NCBI GenBank assembly: GCA_900545955.1
Contig: URAU01000005.1
Span: forward strand, 86,473 to 150,472
DNA from: an uncultured Porphyromonadaceae bacterium
GTDB taxonomy: Bacteria > Bacteroidota > Bacteroidia > Bacteroidales > Muribaculaceae
Direction of reading: 5' to 3'
Length of the DNA stretch: 64,000 nucleotides
The notes under the pieces: model-generated
Told to the model about the DNA's origin: nothing
The model's database searches: none
What the model saw: the letters and a program-made list of their open reading frames with translations, nothing else
In this document: positions 34,014 through 43,201 of the stretch, piece by piece
Numbering within the stretch: position 1 is the first letter of the stretch
How the letters are laid out: each line of letters begins with the position of its first letter
Program-made: the position numbers and the translations under genes

Positions 34014-36812
34014 ATGAACGATAAAAAGCTCTTTCTGCTCGATGCCTATGCCTTGATATACAGGGCATACTACGCTCTGATACGCGCGCCGCGAATCACC
34101 TCCAAGGGGTTCAATACCTCGGCCATCTTCGGCTTCTGCAACACGCTCGACGAGGTGCTCCGCAAGGAGAACCCATCGCATATAGCCGTATGCTTCGATC
34201 CTCCCCACGGCGTAACCTTCCGTCACGACCTTTTCCCCGAATACAAGGCCAAGCGCGAGGCTCAGCCGGAGGATATCACACTCTCCGTACCCTATATCAA
34301 GGAGATTGTGGAGGCCTATCGCATCCCCGTGTTCGAAGTGAGCGGTTTCGAGGCCGACGACGTAATCGGTACGCTCAGCCGCCTGGCTTCGGAGCAGGGA
34401 TTCACCACCTATATGATGACGCCCGATAAGGACTACGGCCAGCTCGTCAGCGATTCAGTGCTGATGCTGCGGCCCTCGCTCCGCGGCGAGGGGGGCGAGA
34501 TACGCGGCCCCAAGGAGGTATGCGCCAAATATGGTATCGAGCGCCCCGAGCAGGTAATCGACCTCCTCGCCCTCGAAGGCGATGCCATCGACAATATCCC
34601 CGGCTGTCCCGGAGTCGGCGAGAAGACCGCCGTGAAGCTCATAAGCCAGTATGGCAGCGTGGAGAACCTGCTTGAGCATGCCGACGAGATAAGCGGCGCG
34701 CTCGGCCGGAAGATCCGCGACAACGTGCGCCAGATCCGTCTTTCCTACGACCTTGCCACAATTCGCCGCGACGTCCCGATGGATGTGGATTTCGACCTGC
34801 TGCGCCGCGAACCCGAGGATGTCGGGAAACTCGCCGACATATATCGCCGTCTGGAATTCAAGTCGTTTCTGGCACGTCTGGGGACTTCCGCCTCCACATC
34901 TGCCGTATCCGGAAAAGGTTCTGCTTCAGCTGCTTCCGAAGTTCCTGCGCAGCCGTCGCTGTTCGACTTTATCGAAGGGGAGGAGAGCGCGGAATCGGCC
35001 GCCGGTGCGACGCCTGCATCCATCCTCTCGGCCGACACCGACTACGCCGAGGCCCTTACCCCCGCCGAAGTCGGCGAGGCCGTAGAGGCCGCCGTCGCCT
35101 CCGGACGGGTGGGCGTGGCCCTCTATGCCGTCGGTGCCGAGGCCATGTCGGCACGTCTTGAGGCCGTGGCGATCTCGGGTGCCGAGGGGCGCGCCACCAT
35201 GGTGCGCGTTCCGCTCGATCCCGCGCGCCGCAAGGAGCTGATGGCCATTCTCGAACCTCTCTTTACGTCGCCCGCGGCCACTGTGGTGAGCCACGATATA
35301 AAGCGCGACATGATTCTCCTCCGCCGCGAGGGAATCGACCTGATTGCTCCATATTTCGATACATCGCTGGCCCACTACGTGCTCCAGCCGGAGATGCGCC
35401 ACCGTCTGGCCGACGTAGCCATGCAGGTGCTCCACTATCAGACAGCTGATTACTCCGACGCGCCTGCTTCGCGCAAGACCGCGGTCTCTCTCCCGGACGA
35501 GCTGCTCACGGCGCGCCTCTGCGAGCAGGCCGACATCTGCCGCCGCATGATGGAGCCGCTCGAACAGCTGCTTGCTGAAAACGGTCAGCTTCAGCTGCTT
35601 CGCGATGTGGAGCTTCCCCTGGCGCGGGTGCTCGCCGAAATGGAGTGGACAGGCGTGCGAATCGACATTCCCGAGCTCCGGGAACTTTCGGCGCAGCTCA
35701 CGGCCCGCGAGCAGGCCGTAGAGGAGCGTTGCTTCGAGCTTGCGGGCGAACGCTTCAATATCGGCTCGCCCATGCAGGTGGGCGAAGTGCTCTTCGGCCG
35801 CCTCAAGCTCGACCCGAAGGCAAAACGCACTAAGACAGGGGCCTTCTCCACCACTGAGGAGGTGCTTGAGAAGCACCGCAACGACCATCCGGTTGTCGGC
35901 CTCATACTTGAGGCCCGCTCCCTGAAAAAGCTGCTCGCTACCTACGTCAACGCGCTCCCGGAGCTTGTAAATCCCGCCACGGGAAAGATTCATACCACCT
36001 ATAATCAGACTGTTACGGCCACCGGCCGCCTCTCCAGCGCCAATCCAAACCTCCAGAACATCCCCATCCGCACCGACGACGGCCGCGAGGTGCGCAAGGC
36101 TTTTGTAGCCGACCCGGGATGCCTCCTGCTCAGCGCCGACTATTCGCAGATCGAGCTGCGCCTGCTGGCGGCTCTCAGTTCCGACCCGGAGCTTACGGAG
36201 TCGTTCCGCGAGGGGCTTGACATCCACCGCGCTACGGCGGCTAAAATCTTCCATGTTCCCTTCGAGGAGGTGACCGACGATCAGCGCCGCAAGGCAAAGA
36301 CGGCCAATTTCGGCACGGTCTACGGCATCTCGGCCTTCGGTCTGGCCGAGCGGCTCGGCATTCCGCGCGCCGAGGCCCGCGAGCTGATCGACGGCTATTT
36401 CCGTACCTATCCCCACATCCGGGAGTTCATCGCCGAATCCATTGAGCGCGCGCGTAAAGAGGGCTATGTCAGCACAATACTGGGTCGCAAGCGCTTCCTC
36501 CCCGACATCAGTTCGCGCAACGCTACGGTGCGCAGCTACGCCGAGCGCAACGCCGTAAATGCTCCGCTCCAGGGTTCGGCCGCCGACATCATCAAGGTGG
36601 CCATGATTCGCATTTTCAAGCGGATGAACGAGAGCAACATGCGTTCGCGCATGATTCTGCAGGTACACGACGAACTGGTGTTCAACGTCGTTCCCGACGA
36701 ACTGCCTGCCCTTCAGGCTCTCGTGGTCGAGGAGATGGAGGGCGCCTTCAAAGGCTCTGTGCCCCTGGAAGTTGCCGCCGGTACCGGCCAGAACTGGCTC
36801 GAAGCCCACTGA
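34014..36812 (+). CDS. polA: DNA polymerase I with apparently degenerate proofreading domain
   Basis: This 932-residue protein starts with a 5'-nuclease domain (LLDAYALIYRAYYAL, EADDVIGTL, DKDYGQLV). The C-terminal polymerase has motif A SADYSQIELR, motif B RRKAKTANFGTVYGISAFG and motif C VHDELVF, all intact. In the middle, the 3'-5' exonuclease motif I (normally DxE) reads VGVALYAVGAEA near residue 364, so both metal-binding acids appear missing. Motif II keeps one Asp (SHDIKRD), and motif III also looks altered. It likely fills gaps and removes primers but may not proofread. It is followed directly by the TatD-type gene. Confidence 0.95.
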   Translation: MNDKKLFLLDAYALIYRAYYALIRAPRITSKGFNTSAIFGFCNTLDEVLRKENPSHIAVCFDPPHGVTFRHDLFPEYKAKREAQPEDITLSVPYIKEIVEAYRIPVFEVSGFEADDVIGTLSRLASEQGFTTYMMTPDKDYGQLVSDSVLMLRPSLRGEGGEIRGPKEVCAKYGIERPEQVIDLLALEGDAIDNIPGCPGVGEKTAVKLISQYGSVENLLEHADEISGALGRKIRDNVRQIRLSYDLATIRRDVPMDVDFDLLRREPEDVGKLADIYRRLEFKSFLARLGTSASTSAVSGKGSASAASEVPAQPSLFDFIEGEESAESAAGATPASILSADTDYAEALTPAEVGEAVEAAVASGRVGVALYAVGAEAMSARLEAVAISGAEGRATMVRVPLDPARRKELMAILEPLFTSPAATVVSHDIKRDMILLRREGIDLIAPYFDTSLAHYVLQPEMRHRLADVAMQVLHYQTADYSDAPASRKTAVSLPDELLTARLCEQADICRRMMEPLEQLLAENGQLQLLRDVELPLARVLAEMEWTGVRIDIPELRELSAQLTAREQAVEERCFELAGERFNIGSPMQVGEVLFGRLKLDPKAKRTKTGAFSTTEEVLEKHRNDHPVVGLILEARSLKKLLATYVNALPELVNPATGKIHTTYNQTVTATGRLSSANPNLQNIPIRTDDGREVRKAFVADPGCLLLSADYSQIELRLLAALSSDPELTESFREGLDIHRATAAKIFHVPFEEVTDDQRRKAKTANFGTVYGISAFGLAERLGIPRAEARELIDGYFRTYPHIREFIAESIERARKEGYVSTILGRKRFLPDISSRNATVRSYAERNAVNAPLQGSAADIIKVAMIRIFKRMNESNMRSRMILQVHDELVFNVVPDELPALQALVVEEMEGAFKGSVPLEVAAGTGQNWLEAH

Positions 36813-36826
36813 CCGGAAGTCCATTG

Positions 36827-37501
36827 ATGATCACCGATTGCCACACCCATACGCCCGCACACGGTGCCATCGCCTCTGGCTCGCCGGAGCAGGTGAGGCG
36901 CTGGCTCGCCGATGGCGCGCCCGGCGCTTTCAGCGTGGGGATTCACCCATGGGCCACCGCAGCACTCTCCCCCGAAGCCCTGGCTGCGCAACTCTCGGAA
37001 GTTGAGATGCTTGCACGCTGCGAGCGCGTGGTGGCCATAGGCGAAGCTGGGTTCGACCGCCTGCGCGGAGGTTCCCCGGCAGTTCAGCGCGAGGCGTTTG
37101 TGGCTCAGGCGAAAATTGCGGAAGCGATCGGCAAACCGCTTGTGCTCCACGTGGTTAAGGGTATTGACGACGTTCTCGCCGCGCGGCGCGGATTTCCCGC
37201 CGGAGTGCCATGGATATGGCACGGCTTCCGTGGCAACGCCCTTCAGTCCGCGCAGATAATGCGCTCTTACCCCGGTATTTACCTTTCATTCGGCGAAAAA
37301 TTCAACGAGGCGTCTCCCGCTGCCGTACTGCCCGACCGTCTTCTTGTCGAAACCGATGAATCCGCATTGCCAGTCAGTGAGATAGCATCCCGGCTCGACA
37401 ACGTCCGCGGCTCCATACCGGGCTCCACGCTCAGCCTTGCGGGCGCGAATCTGCAGCGGCTGCTTGGCGGCTGCGGCGTTTTTCCAGAGCAATCCAGATA
37501 A
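36827..37501 (+). CDS. TatD family metal-dependent hydrolase
   Basis: 224 residues starting MITDCHTHTP, 14 bases after polA. The TatD metal ligands are visible: HTH near residue 6, GEAGFD, LVLHVVKG, WHGFRG and VETDES. TatD enzymes are metal-dependent DNases or phosphohydrolases with a TIM-barrel fold. Context after polA suggests a role in DNA metabolism, but operon position alone is weak evidence. Its 3' end overlaps the opposing YbhN-like gene by 71 bases. It is shorter than E. coli TatD (about 260), as is common for Bacteroidetes members. Confidence 0.86.
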   Translation: MITDCHTHTPAHGAIASGSPEQVRRWLADGAPGAFSVGIHPWATAALSPEALAAQLSEVEMLARCERVVAIGEAGFDRLRGGSPAVQREAFVAQAKIAEAIGKPLVLHVVKGIDDVLAARRGFPAGVPWIWHGFRGNALQSAQIMRSYPGIYLSFGEKFNEASPAAVLPDRLLVETDESALPVSEIASRLDNVRGSIPGSTLSLAGANLQRLLGGCGVFPEQSR

Positions 37502-38522
37502 AGGTTATCAGTCCGAGAATTATCAGAAGCACTGTCTGCGAGGCGATTATCACGTTGCCGAAGGCAGCTCCTACCGTCATGAACTGCGAGTGGGCCACCC
37601 CTGCGGGCGCAAATAGCGTCAGGCCGAAAATCAGCGTGGTCTGATAGGGGCCGATCCCCCCGTTCGACGGGATTCCCATTGATATTGAAGTGAGTATGAA
37701 GCATACCAGCGGCAGCGTGAGCCCGTTTGCGTCGAGCATCTGGCTCGTCAGCGGGAAGGCGCGGAACGCCACCACAAGCTGCAGGAAATAGCAGCCCCAG
37801 ATGCAGGCCGTCAGTCCCAGCCAGCGCCATTTGTGCTCCATGCGCGCGAGCGCGGCGAACCCCTCCCACATACCGAGAACGAACCTCTTTATTTTCAGTA
37901 CGATGGAGTTCTTCGAGCGTGCAAGCAGCCACCAGGCCCCTCCGGCGAGCACAATCATCACCCCCCAGAACCAGGGCGAGCCGAGGATATTTGCTATCGC
38001 CTGATAAGCAGCCGGATAGGTGCGCACGAAATCCACAATCGGACCGCGTGCTATGATAAACGTAAGCAGCGTCAGCAGCCCCACCGTGAGCAGGTCGGCG
38101 AAGCGGTCGCCGATCATCGATCCGAACACGGCCGAAAAGGGAGCTTTCTGCCTGTAGGAGATATAGCCCGACCGCCATACCTCGCCCAGACGCGGGAATA
38201 CGATGTTCACGCCGTAGGTGCCGAAAATACTGAGCACCAGCGCATGTGTCGGCACGTCGATACCCAGCGCCTTCAGCTGTATGCCCCAGCGCAGCCCGCG
38301 GAGCATCATCGGCGCGATGCTTATGGCGAGCATCAGCGCAATCCAGCGGAAATCGCAGTCCTGGCGTATCACAGCCATCATCTCGCCGAAATCAATATCG
38401 CGAAACATGGCCACACACAGCCCCACGGTCACCACAAGCGGGATGCCGAACTGCACCACCTTCCCTGCAATTCCCTTCTTCCCGCCTTTAGGGCTTTCAA
38501 CAATATTTTTACTCTTTTCCAT
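37431..38522 (-). CDS. YbhN/LPG synthase-like integral membrane protein (UPF0104)
   Basis: The start MEKSKNIVESPKGG was chosen because it sits just downstream of a promoter element. The 363-residue protein has about eight hydrophobic segments and the family motif region FGTYGVNIVFPRLGEVWRSGYISYRQ. Related proteins include the flippase-like domain of MprF. There is no synthetase domain, so it is probably a lipid or polymer flippase-like protein of unknown substrate. The last 71 bases overlap the TatD-type gene on the other strand. Confidence 0.85.
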   Translation of the reverse strand: MEKSKNIVESPKGGKKGIAGKVVQFGIPLVVTVGLCVAMFRDIDFGEMMAVIRQDCDFRWIALMLAISIAPMMLRGLRWGIQLKALGIDVPTHALVLSIFGTYGVNIVFPRLGEVWRSGYISYRQKAPFSAVFGSMIGDRFADLLTVGLLTLLTFIIARGPIVDFVRTYPAAYQAIANILGSPWFWGVMIVLAGGAWWLLARSKNSIVLKIKRFVLGMWEGFAALARMEHKWRWLGLTACIWGCYFLQLVVAFRAFPLTSQMLDANGLTLPLVCFILTSISMGIPSNGGIGPYQTTLIFGLTLFAPAGVAHSQFMTVGAAFGNVIIASQTVLLIILGLITFIWIALEKRRSRQAAAADSRPQG

Positions 38523-38527
38523 CACTC

Positions 38528-38535
38528 CAAAGTTA
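38528..38535 (-). promoter_or_regulatory. Promoter -7 element very close to the YbhN-like start codon
   Basis: TAACTTTG on the - strand ends five bases before the ATG, so transcription would start at or near the start codon (leaderless or nearly so). Confidence 0.5.
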
Positions 38536-38684
38536 CAAAACCCCCGACAACCCGCCAAATCTCACATTGCCGTGTTGCGTTTTCCGATTTTTTTCGCCAT
38601 ATTTGCAGGCGGATACGCAATCCAACCCCAGAGGGATTATTCCTAATACCAATACCGAAAAGAGATTATTTTACGCAAATTTTT

Positions 38685-41282
38685 ATGAAAAACTTTCTAC
38701 GCCTTGCAGCGGCGCTGCTGCTGGTGGCCCTCTTCGGCCGCGTCGACGTCAGCGCCCAGGTTGTCACGACCCAGCCTGAGGTGATTACTCAGGATACCAA
38801 AAACGTCGTTATCACTTTCCATGCCGACTGGGGCAACCGCGGCATGGTCGGCCTCTCATCGTCGGCCGCCGTCTACGCCCATACCGGTGTGATTACCGAC
38901 AAGTCCAAATCCAATCAGGACTGGCTCTACTGCACTTCAAACTGGAACACCCCCCAGGCCAAATTCAAGATGACCTACGCCGGCCCCAACCTCTGGACGC
39001 TCACCATCCCCGACATCCGCCAATGGTACGGCGTCCCCGAAGGCGAGACCATCGAGAAGCTGACCTTCGTGTTCCACGCCACCTCCGGCACAAAGCCCGA
39101 AGGCAAGACCCTCATGGGCGGCGACATCTACCTCACGCTCTTCCCTGAAAATTTCCCCCAGCCCAAGGAGGAAGCATATCCCGGCGGCACGCCGAAGCTG
39201 GGCGTAACGCCCAACGCCGACGGCTCCGCCACATTCTGCTTCGTGGCTCCCGACAAAAAATCGGTCGTGCTCCGCGGCTCGTGGAACGACTACGCCCTCG
39301 TCGGCTCGCAGCAGATGAACTATACCGACTTTGGCGGCAACCGCTACTTCTGGTGCACCGTCCCCGGCGTGGCCAACGGCCAGAACCAGACCTACTACTA
39401 CCTTGTCGACGGTCAGATTGAGGTAGGCGACCCCTATGCACACCTCGTGCTCGACTATGAGAACGACAAGACCATACCCGCCTCCGTATTCCCCGACATG
39501 CCCGCCTATCCGGCGCGCCTGGTGGCCACACCTACCATTCCCCTGGCCGTTTTCAACAGCACTGAGAGCGACTACGCATGGGAAGTCACCGACTTCCACG
39601 GCCCCGACCGCTCCGACCTGGTAATCTACGAGATGCTTGTCCGCGACTTCACAGGCACGGAGAATGCTGCCCGCGGCGACGGCACCATCGAAAAGGCCAT
39701 CGAAAAGCTCGACTATCTCAAGACCCTCGGAGTCAACGCCGTGGAGCTCCTCCCCATCATGGAGTTCAGCGGCAACCAGAGCTGGGGCTACAACCCCAAT
39801 TTCTATCTCGCACCCGACAAAGCCTACGGAAACCCCGACGCCTACCGTCGCTTCATCGACGAATGCCATAAACGCGGCATGGCCGTGATTCTCGACATCG
39901 TGTTCAACCACGTCGACGGCCGTCACCCGTGGTACAACATGTACCCCGGCATCTCCACTAAGTTCTTCAATGCCGCCGGCTCGGCCCCTCACGCATATTC
40001 GGTGTTCAACGACTGGAAGCAGGAATATGAACTCGTAGAGCAGCATTTCGAGGACGCCCTCAAATACTGGATTACCGAGTTCAAGGCCGACGGCTTCCGC
40101 TTCGACCTCGTCAAGGGCCTGGGCTACAACGATTCATATAACAACCCGACCTACAACGCCGCCACCAACCAGTGGGGCAACCCCTCCAACCTCGACGCCC
40201 TCACCGGCGCGTTCAACGCCTCGCGCGTGGCCCGCATGAAGGCACTCCACGACGCCGTGCGCACCGTAAAGCCCGACGCCTACATGATCAACGAAAACCT
40301 CGCCGGAGTCGAGGAGGAAAACGACATGGCCCGCGACCAGGAGCTCAACTGGGCCAACGTAAACTATGCCTCCTGCCAGTTTGCCATGGGCTTTGAATCA
40401 GGCGCCGGCCTCAGCCGCTTCTACGCTCCCAGCGACGGCGGTCGCCTCTGGGGCTCCACCGTAAGCTACGCCGAGAGCCACGACGAAGAGCGTATGGCAT
40501 ATAAGGTGAAGACCTACGGCGCCACGGGCGTAAAAGGCAACGCTCCCATGATGATGCGTCGCCTCGGCTCCGTGGCCGCCCAGATGCTGCTTACCCCCGG
40601 TTCCCACATGATTTGGCAGTTCCAGGAACTCGGCGCCGACCAGACCACCAAAAACTCCACAGGCGGCAACGACACCGGCAATAAGCGCGTGGTCTGGAGC
40701 CTCCTCAACAATGCCAACAACAAGAGCCTCCACGAGAGCTACCGCCAGCTTATCCACCTGCGCACGCTCAATCCCACGCTTTTCGCCGAGTCGGCCGAAG
40801 CCACCGTATCGCTCGACGCATGGAGCGGCGGACGCACCCTGACGCTCACCGACGGCTCGCGCGAGCTCCTTCTCGTGGTCAACCCCAACGTCAGCGGCAC
40901 GGCCGACATCTACATTCCGGCCACCGTCAACCCCCGCAACATGGTTGTTCTCGACCAGAGCCCGCTGCTCTCGGGTGAGTCGCAACCCACTATATCAGGC
41001 GCCTATATCAAGGGCGTGCCTGCCGGCGCCTATCTGGTCTACGCCTCCGAGAATACCCTCGGCGTCGACGGCGTCCTCTCCGACAGCAACCCCGACGGAT
41101 GCGGCTTCACCATGAAGGTAGTCGGTTCTGACCTCCACGTCTATGCTCCCGACGGAAGCGAGCTTTCGCCCGATGAATATCAGGTGTATACCGTAAGCGG
41201 TGCCCGTGTGGGCTCCACATCGCTCCGTCGTGGCGTCTACCTCGTGAGCGCCCTCGGCTCCACCCGCAAGCTCGCCCTCTGA
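38685..41282 (+). CDS. Secreted alpha-amylase-type glycoside hydrolase (GH13)
   Basis: The start MKNFLRLAAALLLVALFG gives a clear signal peptide; an in-frame upstream extension overlaps the neighbouring gene and was dropped. The 865-residue protein has N-terminal beta-sandwich domains (about 25-165), a CBM48-like domain with VVLRGSWNDY and YYYLVDG (about 170-270), and a GH13 barrel. GH13 motifs are DIVFNHVDG, the nucleophile in GFRFDLVKG, the acid/base in MINENLAG, and ESHDEERMAY. The C-terminus (VYTVSGARVGSTSLRRGVYLV) resembles a type IX sorting domain. It likely degrades starch-like glucans at the cell surface. No SusC/D pair is nearby. Confidence 0.92.
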   Translation: MKNFLRLAAALLLVALFGRVDVSAQVVTTQPEVITQDTKNVVITFHADWGNRGMVGLSSSAAVYAHTGVITDKSKSNQDWLYCTSNWNTPQAKFKMTYAGPNLWTLTIPDIRQWYGVPEGETIEKLTFVFHATSGTKPEGKTLMGGDIYLTLFPENFPQPKEEAYPGGTPKLGVTPNADGSATFCFVAPDKKSVVLRGSWNDYALVGSQQMNYTDFGGNRYFWCTVPGVANGQNQTYYYLVDGQIEVGDPYAHLVLDYENDKTIPASVFPDMPAYPARLVATPTIPLAVFNSTESDYAWEVTDFHGPDRSDLVIYEMLVRDFTGTENAARGDGTIEKAIEKLDYLKTLGVNAVELLPIMEFSGNQSWGYNPNFYLAPDKAYGNPDAYRRFIDECHKRGMAVILDIVFNHVDGRHPWYNMYPGISTKFFNAAGSAPHAYSVFNDWKQEYELVEQHFEDALKYWITEFKADGFRFDLVKGLGYNDSYNNPTYNAATNQWGNPSNLDALTGAFNASRVARMKALHDAVRTVKPDAYMINENLAGVEEENDMARDQELNWANVNYASCQFAMGFESGAGLSRFYAPSDGGRLWGSTVSYAESHDEERMAYKVKTYGATGVKGNAPMMMRRLGSVAAQMLLTPGSHMIWQFQELGADQTTKNSTGGNDTGNKRVVWSLLNNANNKSLHESYRQLIHLRTLNPTLFAESAEATVSLDAWSGGRTLTLTDGSRELLLVVNPNVSGTADIYIPATVNPRNMVVLDQSPLLSGESQPTISGAYIKGVPAGAYLVYASENTLGVDGVLSDSNPDGCGFTMKVVGSDLHVYAPDGSELSPDEYQVYTVSGARVGSTSLRRGVYLVSALGSTRKLAL

Positions 41283-41302
41283 TTGATTAAAATATAAAAC
41301 GC

Positions 41303-41339
41303 GCAGGTGTCGGATTTCGCAATCCGGCACCTGCTTTTT
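41303..41339 (+). terminator. Intrinsic terminator of the amylase gene
   Basis: A 14-base stem (GCAGGTGTCGGATT with AATCCGGCACCTGC) is followed by five T. A second hairpin TTGCCCG..CGGGCAA lies at 41342-41363. Confidence 0.85.
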
Positions 41340-42022
41340 CTTTGCCCGGTTCTCTTCGGGCAATCTACTAATTGCCTATCTTATTTGTATTTAATTGTAT
41401 ATATTGAATCTTCGATATGATAACGCTGAGATCCGCTCACTCTCATTATAACAATGAGGCCGCTCTCTCGTAGGAGATTGTTGCGGAACCACCGGTTTTC
41501 GACCATATTGTACGGACGAACCGCTCTTTTGCAATACCCTCGCATATCCGTGGTTGTCGACCATCTTGTAGGGACGCACGGCTCGTGCGTCCGTATAAAA
41601 TAGCCCTTGTATATCCGGACGCACGAACCGTGCGTCCCTACATTCATCCCTGCGGTTTCGGCATTATGATATGAATGCCACTTGCCGCAATGATGCAGGA
41701 ATGGTTGATGCATGGGTCTTTAAGACTCGTGTATATCGTTTCATCTGGGATTGCGTGTGTGATAATGTGCGTAGTATGTCGAAAGACTGGTGTAAGGGAT
41801 TGGTGTGTCGGTGCTTTTCGCGGGGGAGAGAGGGAATCCGTGCTTTTGTTAAGAACGGCCCGGATGTGTGTGTTCGACTGGCTGGGATACCTAAACAATC
41901 TTCTGACTGCAAAGCTACTGAATCGTATCCCCTTTCTGCAAATTAATTAAGCTAATTTCGGAAAAATTTTGTTAAAAAGCCGAAATCTCGGCTACATTTT
42001 GTAGCTGATGCCGCTACGACAC
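41340..42022. other. Long spacer with hairpin repeats, no supported gene
   Basis: About 680 bases. The left half holds GGACGCACG-type hairpins. In the right half, 91-codon + strand ORFs overlap each other and 82-84 codon - strand ORFs; none has family features. TAGCTTTG on the - strand (about 41916-41924) could be a promoter for an unrecognised leftward transcript. Confidence 0.5.
41566..41642. repeat. Double hairpin, GGACGCACG family
   Basis: GTAGGGACGCACG-GCT-CGTGCGTCC and an inverted GGACGCACG-AAC-CGTGCGTCCCTAC are about 20 bases apart. Same design as 28305-28393 with compensating stem differences. Confidence 0.75.
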
Positions 42023-42406
42023 TCAGCGTGGCAGCGAGGCGAGAATACGCTTCATGGCGCGCTCCACGCGGCCGTAATGCTCCAGATGGTCAGCCACATA
42101 GATGAATGCCACCTGGAGGCGCGGCCCCTCGGAGCCGGCGATGTCGCCATGGTTCAGGCGATAGGCCTCGCGGATACGGCGGCGCATCTTCACGCGGTCT
42201 ACGGCGTGGCGCAGCTTGCGCTTCGGCACGGAAATCAGAAACTCCACCCGCTCCTGCTGCGCGTACCCCTCGGGCGAATCGGCCCATACGGCGCGCAGAG
42301 GGTAGGCGAGCATCGAGCACCCCTCGCGCCGCGTGGCGAAAAGGGTGTCTATGGCCGTCTGGCTGCAGAGTTTGTGGGCTTTGCCGAGTGTATATCTGCG
42401 CTGCAT
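42023..42406 (-). CDS. rnpA: Ribonuclease P protein component
   Basis: 127 residues. The protein subunit helps RNase P RNA bind and cleave tRNA precursors. The N-terminus MQRRYTLGKAHKLCS is typical, and the family signature RHAVDRVKMRRRIREAYRLN is clear near residues 68-87. There is no rpmH neighbour; the gene instead follows hemD, as in other Bacteroidetes. The gap to hemD is 45 bases, so they are probably co-transcribed. Confidence 0.93.
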   Translation of the reverse strand: MQRRYTLGKAHKLCSQTAIDTLFATRREGCSMLAYPLRAVWADSPEGYAQQERVEFLISVPKRKLRHAVDRVKMRRRIREAYRLNHGDIAGSEGPRLQVAFIYVADHLEHYGRVERAMKRILASLPR

Positions 42407-42451
42407 CTGGATGGAACAGGATGGGGGATGGAGAGGGGCGCTCCCGCCTGC

Positions 42452-43201
42452 TCAGGCGTTCTTCTCCTTGAGGAAGAGGTCGAGCGCGGCAGTAATCGAG
42501 GGGGCTTTGGGCGACGGAGCCGAGAGGTCGAGGCGAAGCCCTGCCTCTTCGATGGCCTTGGCGGTCGAGGCGCCGAAGCAGCCCACCTGGATGTCGCCCT
42601 GCTGGAATTCGGGGAAGTTCTTGAGCAGCGAGTCGATGCCCGCCGGCGAGAAGAAAAGGAGCATATCGTAGTCGAAAGGCTCGTCGGGGGTGAAATCGTT
42701 GCTCACCGTGCGGTACATAACAGCCTTGGTGTAGTTGATTTTGGCCTTGTCGAGCATCTCGGCGTTGGTGTCGTTCTTATGCACGTCGCTCACCGCGTAG
42801 AGGAATGTCTCCTTGTTGTGCTTGGTCAGCGAGGGGAGCATGTCGGCGAGCTTGCCGGTCTCGCCGTGGAAAATCTTGCGCTTGCGGTATACGATGTATT
42901 TCTGCAGATAGAGCGCTATCGACTCCGTGGTGCAGAAATATTTCATGGTGTCGGGAATGGTAAGCCGCATCTCCTCGCAGAGACGGAAAAAATGGTCGAT
43001 GGCCGTGCGGGCTGTGAATATTACGGCCGAGAAGTCGGTGATGTTGATTTTCTGCTGGCGGAATTCGCGGGCACTCAGGCCTTCTACCTTGATAAAGGGG
43101 CGGAATACCATTTCCACGCCGTGGCGTGCTGCTATATCGAAATATGGAGATTTGTCGGAAGATGGTTTGGGCTGGGAAACGAGAATTTTCTTAATCTTCA
43201 T
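42452..43201 (-). CDS. hemD: Uroporphyrinogen-III synthase
   Basis: A 249-residue protein starting MKIKKILVSQPKP, matching the divergent HemD type of Bacteroidetes. HemD closes hydroxymethylbilane to uroporphyrinogen III. Visible features are AVIFTARTAIDHFFRL near residue 70, YDMLLFFSPAGIDSLL near 160 and CFGASTAKAIEEAGL near 190. Its ATG overlaps the stop of the DUF4271 gene by four bases (ATGA), indicating translational coupling. A TACCTTTG element 67 bases upstream, inside the DUF4271 gene (43268-43275), could give additional expression. Confidence 0.88.
   Translation of the reverse strand: MKIKKILVSQPKPSSDKSPYFDIAARHGVEMVFRPFIKVEGLSAREFRQQKINITDFSAVIFTARTAIDHFFRLCEEMRLTIPDTMKYFCTTESIALYLQKYIVYRKRKIFHGETGKLADMLPSLTKHNKETFLYAVSDVHKNDTNAEMLDKAKINYTKAVMYRTVSNDFTPDEPFDYDMLLFFSPAGIDSLLKNFPEFQQGDIQVGCFGASTAKAIEEAGLRLDLSAPSPKAPSITAALDLFLKEKNA

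Noticed and set aside
34926..36824. 632-codon - strand ORF opposite polA
   Set aside because: No domain; polymerase motifs lie on the + strand.
41671..41950. Pair of 91-codon + strand ORFs and opposing - strand ORFs
   Set aside because: Overlapping frames in AT/GC-mixed spacer with no family features or shared start signals.
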